From assembly GCF_001679645.1 (NCBI RefSeq), contig NZ_LRUN01000087.1:1-35549 (forward strand): a stretch of 35,549 nucleotides of DNA, written 5' to 3'. The notes beneath the pieces were generated by a model. The model searched no databases, had not been told where the DNA came from, and was given only the letters and a program-made list of their open reading frames with translations. This DNA is from Pseudomonas bananamidigenes (GTDB lineage Bacteria > Pseudomonadota > Gammaproteobacteria > Pseudomonadales > Pseudomonadaceae). Both the position numbers and the translations under genes were made by a program. Every line of letters begins with the position of its first letter. The first letter of the stretch is position 1. This document shows positions 16,442-27,422 of this stretch, in pieces.

Positions 16442-17044
16442 CTAGTTCGTATAGACGGGCCCCACGCCCAGTCCCCAGACAATCACGGTAAACGCCATGA
16501 TGGCGACCAGCACCACCAGTCCCACCGCCAGCACCGAGCTGGAAAACAGGAAGCCCTCGTCGGACGGAATGTTCATGAAGGTCGGCAGACCCACATACAG
16601 CAGATACACCGTGTAGCAGATGGCCGCCGTGCCGACGATCATTCCCAGCCACATGTGCGGATACAGCGCCGCCAGCCCGCCGACGAACAAAGGTGTCGCG
16701 GTGTAGGTGGCGAACGCCACGCAGCGGGCCAGACTCGGGTTGGCGTCATAGGTGCGGGCCATCCAGTGCACGAAGGCCCCCATGACCGCGACGCCCGCCA
16801 GCATGGCCAGATACGACATGATGGTCATCCACAACGCGCTTTCGACGGTGAGCATCACCGGTGCGCGATTGCCGATCACCCAGCCGACCTGTGTCGTGCC
16901 AATGAACGCAGAGATGGCGGGGATCGCCGCCAGGATCAGCGTGTGCGTCAGGTACATGTGGCTGATGCTTTCCTCTTGGTCGCCACGGATTTCCTTCCAT
17001 TCCTGATCGGGGTGGGTAAAAAGTCCCACTACGTGATGGATCAT
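16442..17044 (-). CDS. Yip1-family inner membrane protein
   Basis: 200-residue protein with a short cytosolic N-terminus (MIHHVVGLFTHPDQEWKEI) and about five hydrophobic segments (roughly 36-53, 66-90, 105-125, 130-150, 170-195). The pattern of HPDQEW followed by membrane helices fits the Yip1/DUF1282 family in proteobacteria. The function is unknown. The ATG at 17044 is preferred because GAGAGGAG lies about nine bases upstream; an ATG at 17071 would place that ribosome binding site inside the gene. A TGCGAC/GTCGCA inverted repeat lies about 90 bp upstream. Confidence 0.8.
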   Translation of the reverse strand: MIHHVVGLFTHPDQEWKEIRGDQEESISHMYLTHTLILAAIPAISAFIGTTQVGWVIGNRAPVMLTVESALWMTIMSYLAMLAGVAVMGAFVHWMARTYDANPSLARCVAFATYTATPLFVGGLAALYPHMWLGMIVGTAAICYTVYLLYVGLPTFMNIPSDEGFLFSSSVLAVGLVVLVAIMAFTVIVWGLGVGPVYTN

Positions 17045-17133
17045 GCCAGTCACTCCTCTCGTTATTGCCATCGCCCCCCAGCGGAGCGCCTACGGGCCAA
17101 TGCGGCCGAGCAAATACAGGTCTTCAGATTGTG

Positions 17134-17150
17134 TGCGACCTTATGTCGCA
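17134..17150. promoter_or_regulatory. Short inverted repeat, possible operator
   Basis: TGCGAC and GTCGCA are separated by five bases. It lies in the 289-bp divergent region between the Yip1-family gene and ttcA. No regulator family is recognised. Confidence 0.3.
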
Positions 17151-17333
17151 GTATAGAAAGGACTTAACCGCACAGGTATCAGGGTCTTAGAGCAAATCGC
17201 GCTGTAAACCGGCGGGGTAATCGCGGTGAGGTCTGTGTGAGCGGGCTTCGGCGGGGGCGACAACCTGTGGCCACAACCCCGGTGTTTTTGCGTAAAATGC
17301 CCGCCTTTCGTCACACCTCACGGATTTCGCGTC

Positions 17334-18158
17334 ATGGGCACTCTTACGGTCAACCAGAACAAACTGCAAAAGCGCCTGCGCCGTCTGGCCGGCGAAGCAG
17401 TCACCGACTTCAACATGATCGAAGACGGCGACAAGGTCATGGTCTGCCTGTCCGGGGGCAAGGACAGCTACACCATGCTCGACGTGCTGATGCACCTGCA
17501 GAAGGTTGCGCCGATCAAGTTCGATATCGTCGCGGTGAACATGGACCAGAAGCAGCCGGGCTTTCCCGAGCATGTGCTGCCGGCCTATCTGAAAGAGCTG
17601 GGCATCGAGTACCACATCGTCGAGAAAGACACCTACTCGGTGGTCAAGGAACTGATACCGGAAGGCAAGACCACCTGCTCGCTGTGCTCGCGCCTGCGTC
17701 GCGGCACGCTGTACACCTTCGCCGACGAGATCGGCGCGACCAAGATGGCCCTCGGTCATCATCGCGACGACATCGTCGAGACGTTCTTCCTCAACATGTT
17801 CTTCAACGGTACCCTCAAGGCGATGCCGCCGAAGCTGCGTGCCGATGACGGCCGTAACGTGGTGATCCGTCCGCTGGCCTACTGCAACGAAAAAGACATC
17901 CAGGCCTACTCGGACTTCAAGCAATTCCCGATCATCCCGTGCAACCTCTGCGGTTCCCAGGAGAACCTGCAGCGTCAGGTGGTCAAGGAAATGCTGGTGG
18001 ACTGGGAGCGCAAGACCCCGGGTCGTACCGAAAGCATTTTCCGCAGCCTGCAGAACGTGGTGCCGTCGCAACTGGCCGACCGCAACCTGTTCGACTTCAC
18101 CAGCCTGAAGATTGATGAAACCGCCGCTTCGCGTTTCGTCAATGTCGTAAACCTGTAA
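17334..18158 (+). CDS. ttcA: tRNA 2-thiocytidine(32) synthetase TtcA
   Basis: Cytosolic enzyme that thiolates cytidine 32 in certain tRNAs using ATP and an iron-sulfur cluster. 274 residues, the usual length. The PP-loop is CLSGGKDSYTML. The two CxxC motifs of the family are CSLC and CNLC, and GHHRDDIVET is the conserved middle motif. The start is the ATG at 17334. A TAAAAT at 17293-17298 could be a -10, though no -35 is clear. It ends eight bases before a REP pair. Confidence 0.95.
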   Translation: MGTLTVNQNKLQKRLRRLAGEAVTDFNMIEDGDKVMVCLSGGKDSYTMLDVLMHLQKVAPIKFDIVAVNMDQKQPGFPEHVLPAYLKELGIEYHIVEKDTYSVVKELIPEGKTTCSLCSRLRRGTLYTFADEIGATKMALGHHRDDIVETFFLNMFFNGTLKAMPPKLRADDGRNVVIRPLAYCNEKDIQAYSDFKQFPIIPCNLCGSQENLQRQVVKEMLVDWERKTPGRTESIFRSLQNVVPSQLADRNLFDFTSLKIDETAASRFVNVVNL

Positions 18159-18166
18159 ACACCGTC

Positions 18167-18260
18167 ACTGTGGGAGCGAGCTTGCTCGCGAAAGCGTCGT
18201 GTCAGCCGGCATCAAAACTGGATGACACACCGCAATCGCGAGCAAGCTCGCTCCCACATT
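18167..18260. repeat. REPIN: near-perfect inverted REP pair
   Basis: CTGTGGGAGCGAGCTTGCTC and the inverted copy GAGCAAGCTCGCTCCCACA lie about 70 bp apart, with a smaller GTGTCA/TGACAC inverted pair inside. It fits the REP doublet architecture of fluorescent pseudomonads. Confidence 0.85.
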
Positions 18261-18289
18261 GGTTTTTCGTTTCATTCAAAGGAGAGGGC

Positions 18290-18964
18290 ATGCGCGACTA
18301 CAAGTGGCTGCACGAATACTGTCTGAACCGCTTCGGTTCGGCGGCTGAACTGGAAGCCCATCTGCCCGTCCCCAAGACCCCGGCGCAACTGCGCCAGGTC
18401 AGCGATGACCGCTACCTCTCGACCATGGCCCTGCGGGTGTTCCGGGCCGGGCTCAAACACAGTCTGGTGGACGCCAAGTGGCCGGCCTTCGAAGAAGTGT
18501 TCTTCAGGTTCGATCCGGAAAAAGTCGTGCTGATGAGCGCCGAGCACCTGGAGCGGCTGATGCAGGATGCGCGGATCATCCGTCATCTGGGCAAGTTGAA
18601 AAGCGTGCCGCGCAATGCGCAGTTCATTCTGGATGTCGAGAAAGAGAAGGGCAGTTTCGGCGCATTGCTGGCCGACTGGCCGGTGACCGACATCGTCGGT
18701 TTGTGGACGTATCTGAAAAAGCACGGCCATCAATTGGGCGGGCTGTCGGCGCCGCGCTTCCTGCGCATGGTCGGCAAGGACACGTTCGTGCCGAGCTATG
18801 ACGTGGTTGCGGCGTTGAATGCACAGAAGATCGTCGACAAGGTGCCAAGCAGTCTGCGGGATCTGGCGACGGTGCAGAATGCATTCAATCAGTGGCACGA
18901 AGAAAGCGGCGGGCGGCCGATGAGCCAGATTTCGATGATGCTGGCGTACACCGTCAATCATTGA
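18290..18964 (+). CDS. DNA-3-methyladenine glycosylase I-like protein
   Basis: 224-residue protein resembling the Tag family, base-excision enzymes that remove 3-methyladenine. Supporting features are LRVFRAGLKHSLVDAKWPAFEEVF (similar to the Tag VFQAGLSW region) and the helical stretch RIIRHLGKLKSVPRNAQF, which matches the Tag RNxxKI region. It lacks the obvious Tag N-terminal CxW zinc motif, so activity is less certain than for E. coli Tag. AAAGGAGAGG just before the ATG at 18290 is a strong ribosome binding site; the frame extends upstream into the REPIN but that is not coding. Confidence 0.8.
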   Translation: MRDYKWLHEYCLNRFGSAAELEAHLPVPKTPAQLRQVSDDRYLSTMALRVFRAGLKHSLVDAKWPAFEEVFFRFDPEKVVLMSAEHLERLMQDARIIRHLGKLKSVPRNAQFILDVEKEKGSFGALLADWPVTDIVGLWTYLKKHGHQLGGLSAPRFLRMVGKDTFVPSYDVVAALNAQKIVDKVPSSLRDLATVQNAFNQWHEESGGRPMSQISMMLAYTVNH

Positions 18965-18973
18965 ACTCAGAGT

Positions 18974-19091
18974 GATCGTTCCCACGTCGAGGCGTCGAAC
19001 CGTCCGCGTGGGAATGCCGCCCGGGACGCTCTGCGTCCCTGAGACGCGGAGCGTCTCTTGATGCATTCCCACGCAGAGCGTGGGAACGATC
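18974..19091. repeat. Palindromic repeat with 13-bp inverted ends, copy 1
   Basis: GATCGTTCCCACG (18974-18986) and CGTGGGAACGATC (19079-19091) flank nested inverted repeats (GACGCTCTGCGTCC, GACGCGGAGCGTC). It lies between two convergent genes, as does copy 2 at 21093-21198. Confidence 0.85.
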
Positions 19092-19108
19092 TCGGAGATA
19101 GCGGTGTG

Positions 19109-19534
19109 TCAGGCGACGGAAATTTCGCCTTCGCCCGCCAGTTTGCGATTCAACTGATACCGCCACCGCACATACAGCAACGCCGAGCAGAACACCGCCA
19201 GACTGACGATCATCTCCAGTACGCCGAACAACTGACGGCTCGGGTCATACGCCGCCAGTGCGCCCTTGATGAAATACAGGTTCACCACAAAGCACATCCA
19301 CGAATGCCCGCGGGCGCTGCCCACGATCATGCCCGGTGCCAGCACCAGCCACGGGATCAGCTCGATCAGCAGAATCACCCACGGCCGTGCGCCATGCAGG
19401 TCAGCGAACACCAGGTAATACGCAGCGAGCAGTCCGGCCAGAGCGAAAAAGCACAGCAGACTGATCACCCGCATCGCCCGCACCCGTGGCTCCAGCCATT
19501 CGACGGCAGGCAGGACTTTCGGCTTTCTGGCCAT
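19109..19534 (-). CDS. DUF2069 family inner membrane protein
   Basis: 141-residue protein with four predicted membrane segments (roughly 21-43, 50-70, 78-96, 101-122) and a basic C-terminus. It fits the DUF2069 (YfbV-like small membrane protein) pattern. No function is assigned. It is the last gene of an arsC-wrbA-DUF2069 cluster; one base separates it from wrbA, so cotranscription is likely. Confidence 0.78.
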   Translation of the reverse strand: MARKPKVLPAVEWLEPRVRAMRVISLLCFFALAGLLAAYYLVFADLHGARPWVILLIELIPWLVLAPGMIVGSARGHSWMCFVVNLYFIKGALAAYDPSRQLFGVLEMIVSLAVFCSALLYVRWRYQLNRKLAGEGEISVA

Positions 19535-19535
19535 C

Positions 19536-20132
19536 TCAGCTCCCCAGTTTCAGGGCCGTTTTGGCCAGACGTGCGCCCAATGCACGGCAGAGCGCCACTT
19601 CGTGCTGATCAAGACCGCTTTTGCCGTCGGCCCCGGCGTGATGGCTGGCGCCGTACGGCGTTCCGCCACCCTGGGTTTCCAGCAGCGCCGACTCGCTGTA
19701 GGGCAGGCCGGTGATCAGCATGCCGTGGTGCAGCAGCGGCAGCATCATCGACAGCAGCGTGGTTTCCTGACCGCCGTGCAGGCTGGCGGTAGAGGTGAAC
19801 ACTCCGGCCGGTTTGCCGACCAGCGCGCCGGTCAGCCACAGGTTGCTGGTGCCGTCGAGGAAATACTTGAGCGGTGCGGCCATGTTGCCGAAGCGGGTCG
19901 GGCTGCCGAGGGCCAGGCCTGCGCAGTTCTTCAGGTCATCCAGCGTGGCATAGAGGGCGCCTTCGTCAGGAATGTCCGGCGAAACCGCTTCGCACTCGGT
20001 GGAGATTGCCGGCACGGTGCGCAGGCGGGCTTCGAGGCCGGCCTGTTCGACACCACGGGCGATCTGTCGGGCCATCTCGTTGGTCGAGCCGCTGCGGCTG
20101 TAATAGAGGACCAGAATGTACGGCGCAGTCAC
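19536..20132 (-). CDS. wrbA: NAD(P)H:quinone oxidoreductase, WrbA-type flavodoxin-like
   Basis: Flavodoxin-fold FMN enzyme for two-electron quinone reduction. 198 residues. The FMN phosphate loop is YYSRSGSTNEMA, and GSPTRFGNMAAPLK and TSTASLHGGQETT are the flavin-contact motifs of WrbA. LPYSESAL and GGTPYGASHHAG complete the family pattern. The start is a GTG overlapping the arsC stop (GTGA), with GGAG about seven bases upstream, so it is translationally coupled to arsC. Confidence 0.92.
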   Translation of the reverse strand: MTAPYILVLYYSRSGSTNEMARQIARGVEQAGLEARLRTVPAISTECEAVSPDIPDEGALYATLDDLKNCAGLALGSPTRFGNMAAPLKYFLDGTSNLWLTGALVGKPAGVFTSTASLHGGQETTLLSMMLPLLHHGMLITGLPYSESALLETQGGGTPYGASHHAGADGKSGLDQHEVALCRALGARLAKTALKLGS

Positions 20133-20482
20133 GGCAACAGCTCCAGGATCTGCTCCGGCGGACGGCCGATGACGGCTTTGTCGCCCGCTTCGAGAATCGG
20201 GCGCTCCATCAGCTTCGGATGCGCGGCTATCGCCTCGATCAATTGTTTCTCGGTGAGACTGGCATCTGCCAGATTCAGGGTTTTGTACTCATCTTCGCCG
20301 GTGCGCAGCAGTTGCCGGGCGCTGATCCCCAGCTTGCCGAGCAGGGCCTTGATCTGCGCGGCGTCCAGCGGCGTTTCGAGGTAGCGCACCACGTTTGGCG
20401 TCAGGCCGCGGGCCTCGAGCAGTTCGAGCGCGCCACGGGATTTCGAGCAGCGCGGGTTGTGATAAAGCGTCAGATCGGTCAT
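20129..20482 (-). CDS. arsC: Arsenate reductase, glutaredoxin-dependent ArsC family
   Basis: 117-residue thioredoxin-fold protein. The catalytic cysteine is Cys12 in HNPRCSKSR. RYLETP and ERPILEAGDKAVIGRPPE carry the conserved arginines of the family. No arsR, arsB or arsH is adjacent, so this is the chromosomal arsC-like gene, and a general redox role is possible. It starts with ATG at 20482; the 114-bp gap to the divergent TlpA-like gene contains the presumed promoters. Confidence 0.9.
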   Translation of the reverse strand: MTDLTLYHNPRCSKSRGALELLEARGLTPNVVRYLETPLDAAQIKALLGKLGISARQLLRTGEDEYKTLNLADASLTEKQLIEAIAAHPKLMERPILEAGDKAVIGRPPEQILELLP

Positions 20483-20596
20483 GGGCGGGTCGCTTCTTGC
20501 GTAAAGTGGCGGCTATTCTAACTGTGCAGCGCGCAATCCAGAACCTTGGGAGGCGATGGGTCGCAGGCGCATTCAATTTTTTACAAGGAACACGAC

Positions 20597-21064
20597 ATGA
20601 CACGGGCACTGGCAGCGGCATTGACGATCATCGGAGCGTTGATGCTGGGGGGCTGCGGTAACGACTATGGCATCGATCAGAACGGGCAGAAGGTCGCCTC
20701 CGAGCGCCTGGACAAGCAATGGGTCGTACTCAATTACTGGGCCGAATGGTGCGGTCCGTGCCGCACGGAAATTCCGGAACTCAATCATCTGGCCGATGAG
20801 CTCAAGGGCAAGAAGATCGGTGTGTTCGGGGTCAACTTCGACAATGTGCAGGGTGAAGAGCTGAAAGCTGCCAGCGAGAAACTCGGCATCAGGTTCACCG
20901 TGCTGGCGCAGGATCCGGCGGACCTGTTCGAGCTGCCGCGCAGTGAAGCCTTGCCGGTGACCTACATCATCGACAACAAGGGCAAGGTGCGTGAACAGTT
21001 GATGGGCGAGCAGACGGCGGCGGGGGTGATGGCAAAGCTTGAAGCGTTGAAGGCCACCAACTGA
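20597..21064 (+). CDS. TlpA-like thioredoxin-family lipoprotein
   Basis: 155-residue envelope protein. A lipoprotein signal peptide ends in LGGC (lipidated Cys20). The thioredoxin domain has the active site WCGPC (Cys52 and Cys55), the EIPELNHL helix, and the cis-proline loop ALPVTYI. It probably reduces or isomerises disulfides in the periplasm. AAGGA lies nine bases before the ATG at 20597. It is transcribed alone and ends before copy 2 of the palindromic repeat. Confidence 0.9.
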   Translation: MTRALAAALTIIGALMLGGCGNDYGIDQNGQKVASERLDKQWVVLNYWAEWCGPCRTEIPELNHLADELKGKKIGVFGVNFDNVQGEELKAASEKLGIRFTVLAQDPADLFELPRSEALPVTYIIDNKGKVREQLMGEQTAAGVMAKLEALKATN

Positions 21065-21092
21065 TTCGCACTTGATGATCGCTGGTCTTCGC

Positions 21093-21198
21093 TGATCGTT
21101 CCCACGCTCTGCGTGGTAACGCCGCCCCGGACGCTCCGCGTCCGCTGTGACGCAGAGCGTCACTGGATGCATTCCCGCGCGGAGCGTGGGAACGATCA
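21093..21198. repeat. Palindromic repeat with 17-bp inverted ends, copy 2
   Basis: TGATCGTTCCCACGCTC (21093-21109) is inverted perfectly at 21182-21198, with nested GACGCTCCGCGTC and GACGCAGAGCGTC inside. It is the same family as 18974-19091 and also lies between convergent genes. Confidence 0.88.
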
Positions 21199-21226
21199 AG
21201 CGCTGTACGTGGAAATGATCGAAGGC

Positions 21227-21631
21227 TCAGCCTTCTTCCAGCCACCAGCGCAACGGCTTGCCTTCGGCAGGCCAGAAGCGCATCTGCTCGATGGGGGAAA
21301 CGTCCCAGCGCTGCACTTTCTCCAAAGCCTGCAGGAACCGCTGTTCCTGCTCCATGAGCGCAGGCGCGCACAATTTGCGGGTCTTGCCGATCTTGCCGAA
21401 GCTGAGCCTGTCACCGTCGAGGGTATAGGGCGCAAACCAGTGGTTGCAGCCACCGTTGCCATACGCCCGGCCGTCTTCGCCGAGGGTCACGGTCAGGTGG
21501 CTGTAGTCGATCAGCGGCCGTTCGCCGATCCATTCCAGTATGTAGCTGCGGTCCTGTTGCAGTTGCACAGGCTCTGCGGCGCAACCCACCAGGCCGGCGC
21601 TCACAGCGGCGGTCAGGGCCAGATGCTTCAT
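21227..21631 (-). CDS. META-domain lipoprotein
   Basis: 134-residue protein. A signal peptide ends in LVGC (Cys17), so it should be lipidated in the envelope. The body matches the META/HslJ pattern: LTVTLGEDGRAYGNGGCNHWFAPYTL, then GKIGKTRKLCAP and EQRFLQALEKV. The ATG at 21631 shares one base with the upstream stop (TGATG), and AGGAG lies eight bases before it. It is coupled to the zinc-ribbon gene before it. Confidence 0.85.
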   Translation of the reverse strand: MKHLALTAAVSAGLVGCAAEPVQLQQDRSYILEWIGERPLIDYSHLTVTLGEDGRAYGNGGCNHWFAPYTLDGDRLSFGKIGKTRKLCAPALMEQEQRFLQALEKVQRWDVSPIEQMRFWPAEGKPLRWWLEEG

Positions 21632-22065
21632 CACGCCGGCTCCTGGCATTTCGGGCACAGGTGCCGGTCGCCGACGGCCTTCCAGCCCAGTTCGGCGATG
21701 CGTGCCGTGGCGGCCGGTTTTTCAGCCGTTTTGCCGAGTCTGGCATCTACCGCGAATTCGAAGCTCAGTTCTTTGGCGCAGCTGTCGCAGTTGACCTGCC
21801 AGGTATGGATCGCCAGTTCACCGAACGCCGGGCCGGAGGTCATGGCGGTCCATTGTCCCGGCGGATTGATCAGGTGGCGCACGGTTTCGACGGTCAGGCG
21901 CATGGACAGGTCCTTGCTGCCTTTGAGGGTCACCAACAGCACATCGCCGATACGGATCGAGCCGCCGTTGCCGGTGACCTGATAACGGCCCGGAACCAGG
22001 GCGCGGCATTCGGTGAGGGTGTGTTGCGGGTTCATCAGGGTGTAGCGGAAATCGTGTTCGACCAT
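21631..22065 (-). CDS. Hypothetical protein with C-terminal zinc-ribbon cysteines
   Basis: 144 residues, no family recognised with confidence. Two CxxC pairs (Cys93/Cys96 in NCDSC and Cys137/Cys140 in CPKC) would bind one metal. The N-terminal part (YTLMNPQHTLTECRALVPGRYQV) may form a small beta domain. No signal peptide is visible, so it is probably cytosolic. The ribosome binding site TTTGGAGG is very strong. It forms a two-gene unit with the META lipoprotein. Confidence 0.75.
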   Translation of the reverse strand: MVEHDFRYTLMNPQHTLTECRALVPGRYQVTGNGGSIRIGDVLLVTLKGSKDLSMRLTVETVRHLINPPGQWTAMTSGPAFGELAIHTWQVNCDSCAKELSFEFAVDARLGKTAEKPAATARIAELGWKAVGDRHLCPKCQEPA

Positions 22066-22198
22066 GGGTCCTCCAAATATGCGCGACATGCTAGCACGGG
22101 CGCGATTGCAGGATGACCCGGGCTTGCGACCTTCGATCCGGTTCAAATCGGCCGTGCAGTCGTGGCAAACTGCCGCCAACCTCTCTAAGGAACGGAAC

Positions 22199-22651
22199 AT
22201 GGCATTGATCGAATGTTATGAATGCAAGCGGAACATCAGTTCCGAAGCGACAGCATGCATTCATTGTGGGGCTCCAATGGCGAAGGAACAGGCACAGGCG
22301 GCACGACCGGCCTCTGCGTCGACGATTTCCTTCGGCAGCCTGCCGCGCAACAAGGCTGTCCCTGAAACGTTCGCCGCAGCCCCTGCGTCTGCCCCCGAAC
22401 CCAAAGTCATACCCGCCGCTGCCGGTCGCCGGCGCCGACAGCAGGCCGAGCGAGCGGCCATACCTCAGTTGAATGCCGACGGCGTGCGTCCGGTTGAAGG
22501 CTGGTTGAAGATCATGGCGTTCCTGATGCCGATGATCTTTGTCTGGTTCCTGTTGCGCAGCGGTCACTCCCTCAAACAGCGGTTTTTCGGTTTCGGCTGG
22601 TTGGGGCTGCTGATTCTTGCGTCCACGCTATCCCCGACCGGACCTCACTGA
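22199..22651 (+). CDS. Zinc-ribbon membrane protein, function unknown
   Basis: 150 residues. An N-terminal zinc ribbon (Cys6, Cys9, Cys20, Cys23 in CYECK and CIHCG) is followed by a low-complexity Ala/Pro linker (about 30-95) with a basic GRRRRQQAER patch, then two hydrophobic segments near the C-terminus (about 102-118 and 130-146). The cytosolic ribbon would be tethered to the inner membrane. AAGGAACGG precedes the ATG at 22199. It is divergent from the other zinc-ribbon gene by about 130 bp. Confidence 0.72.
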   Translation: MALIECYECKRNISSEATACIHCGAPMAKEQAQAARPASASTISFGSLPRNKAVPETFAAAPASAPEPKVIPAAAGRRRRQQAERAAIPQLNADGVRPVEGWLKIMAFLMPMIFVWFLLRSGHSLKQRFFGFGWLGLLILASTLSPTGPH

Positions 22652-22655
22652 GGTT

Positions 22656-23645
22656 TCAGCCTTCGACCTGGTTCTGCGGTGATCCCGCCGCCCAAGTCGC
22701 AATATTGTGCAAGGTGGTCGTGGCGATGGCGCCCAGCGCCTCGCGGGTCAGGAATGCCTGGTGCGCGGTAACGATCACGTTGGGGAAGGTCAGCAACCGT
22801 GCCAGTACATCGTCCTGCAATGGCAGGTCGGAACGGTCCTCGAAAAACAGCTGCGCCTCTTCTTCATAAACGTCCAGTCCCAGATAGCCCAACTGACCGT
22901 CCTTCAAGGCGTCGATCAGCGCCGGTGTGTCCACCAGACCGCCGCGCCCGGTGTTGATCAACATCGCCCCGGGCCGCATGTGCGCCAGCGAATGGCGGTT
23001 GATCAGGTGTTTGCTCTGTTCGTTGAGCGGGCAATGCAGACTGATGATCTGCGATTGTTCGAGCAGTTGCGGCAAGCTCAGATAACGCGCGCCCAAGGCT
23101 TCCACCGCCGGGTTCGGGAACGGGTCGAAGGCCAGCAGTTCGCAGCCGAAGCCGTGCATGATTTTCGCGAACGTCGCGCCGATCTGGCCGGTGCCGACAA
23201 TGCCGACGGTTTTGCCGATAAGATCGAAACCGGTCAGACCGTGCAGGCTGAAATCGCCTTCGCGGGTGCGGTTGTAGGCCCGGTGCAGCCGGCGGTTGAG
23301 GGCAAGAATCAGCGCCACCGCATGCTCGGCCACCGCATGGGGCGAATAGGCTGGAACCCGCACGACGTCGAGTCCCAGACGTTTGGCAGCGCCCAGATCG
23401 ACATGGTTGTAACCGGCCGAGCGCAACGCGATCAGCCGGGTTCCGCCGGCTGCCAGACGCTCCAGCACAGGTGCGCCGAGGTCATCATTGATGAAGGCAC
23501 AGACCACTTCATGCCGCTCGGCCAGCGGTGCGGTATCCAGACTGAGCCGGGCCGGTTGGAAGTGCAGTTCGATGCCGGCCGGGCAGTCGGCGGCGAGGAA
23601 GCTGTCGCGGTCGTAGGTCTGGCTGCTGAAAACGATCGTGCGCAT
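22656..23645 (-). CDS. ldhA: D-lactate dehydrogenase, fermentative (2-hydroxyacid dehydrogenase)
   Basis: Cytosolic NAD-dependent enzyme that reduces pyruvate to D-lactate. 329 residues, the length known for P. aeruginosa LdhA. The Rossmann motif is GIVGTGQIGATFA. The catalytic arginine is in NTGRGGLVD, the glutamate in DVYEEEAQLFFED, and the histidine in TAHQAF. RSAGYNHVDL is the substrate-side loop. AGGAG lies seven bases before the ATG at 23645. It follows gacS after 83 bases, the same order as in P. aeruginosa (PA0927-PA0928). Confidence 0.93.
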   Translation of the reverse strand: MRTIVFSSQTYDRDSFLAADCPAGIELHFQPARLSLDTAPLAERHEVVCAFINDDLGAPVLERLAAGGTRLIALRSAGYNHVDLGAAKRLGLDVVRVPAYSPHAVAEHAVALILALNRRLHRAYNRTREGDFSLHGLTGFDLIGKTVGIVGTGQIGATFAKIMHGFGCELLAFDPFPNPAVEALGARYLSLPQLLEQSQIISLHCPLNEQSKHLINRHSLAHMRPGAMLINTGRGGLVDTPALIDALKDGQLGYLGLDVYEEEAQLFFEDRSDLPLQDDVLARLLTFPNVIVTAHQAFLTREALGAIATTTLHNIATWAAGSPQNQVEG

Positions 23646-23728
23646 GCAATTCTCCTGAAGCATCGACGCGGGCGCGATTCACCCGCGTCAACTTTAGCCG
23701 CGCCGACGCGGTTCGGCATTGCCGTGGA

Positions 23729-26482
<2,754 letters not shown>

Positions 26483-26699
26483 GCCTTTCTCCCGCATCCC
26501 GCCGATCGTTGACTCACACGTGCTTCCGGCACGCGACATGGGCGCAGTGTAGCGATTTGCTTGCGGGCCTTCCCGGGAAAAATGATGTCGTGACCGGTCT
26601 TTTCCGGCGCGAGTCATTTGTCCGACAGGTCAACCTTGGGTTGCCCGGCAGCGGTCAATCTTGAATAATCACCCAACTGAGAACTATTTGCAGATAGTC

Positions 26700-27422
26700 A
26701 TGACTCCTGTCTCTGTTGGCCAGCCACGCATTCTTTCCATCGAGGACGATCCCGTACTCGGTGCCTATGTCCATGAGCAACTGGGGCGCAGTGGCTTTCA
26801 GGTGACCTGGTGCCGCAACGGCAACGAGGGTTTGAGCGTCGCCCGGCGTCAGGCGTTCGATGTGGTGTTGATGGACATCCTGTTACCGGGCCTCGACGGC
26901 CTGAACCTGTTGACTCAGTTGCGTCAGAGTCATTCCACGCCGGTGCTGCTGATGTCGGCGCTGGGGGCGGAGGCCGATCGCATCAGCGGTTTTCGCCTGG
27001 GGGCCGACGACTATCTGCCCAAACCCTTCAGCATGGCCGAACTGCATGTACGGATCGAAGCGATTCTGCGCCGGGTCGCGCTCGATCGGCGTCCGACTGC
27101 GTTCACAGAACCTGTGATGGCGGGAGGACTGCATTTCGACGATCAGCGGTGCGAAGTGTTCTACCGCGATCAACCGGCCGGCCTCACTCGCAGCGAATTC
27201 CGTCTGCTGGAAACCCTCAATCGCAATGATGAAGAGGTGTTGAGCAAGGCCTTCCTTTATCAGCACGTTCTTCAGCGTGGCTACGCGGCCCACGACCGCA
27301 GTCTCGACATGCACATCAGCCAGATCCGCCGCAAGCTCAAATCGATCGGCTATACCGAGCGGGAAGTGCGCACGGTGTGGGGCAAGGGCTACATGCTGAG
27401 CGCCGTCGATGAAAGTGTCTGA
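26700..27422 (+). CDS. OmpR-family response regulator (PirR-like by position)
   Basis: 240-residue regulator, divergent from gacS. The receiver has ILSIEDDPVLG, Asp59 in VVLMDILLPGLDG, LMSALG and LPKPFSMAELHVRI. The winged helix has LTRSEFRLLETL and DMHISQIRRKLK ending in VWGKGYML. The ATG at 26700 has no strong ribosome binding site; a TTG at 26661 would add 13 residues. In P. aeruginosa the pair next to gacS is PirR/PirS, which controls the enterobactin receptor pirA; here no pirA is present, so the ligand and target are uncertain. It overlaps the kinase start by 14 bases. Confidence 0.85.
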   Translation: MTPVSVGQPRILSIEDDPVLGAYVHEQLGRSGFQVTWCRNGNEGLSVARRQAFDVVLMDILLPGLDGLNLLTQLRQSHSTPVLLMSALGAEADRISGFRLGADDYLPKPFSMAELHVRIEAILRRVALDRRPTAFTEPVMAGGLHFDDQRCEVFYRDQPAGLTRSEFRLLETLNRNDEEVLSKAFLYQHVLQRGYAAHDRSLDMHISQIRRKLKSIGYTEREVRTVWGKGYMLSAVDESV

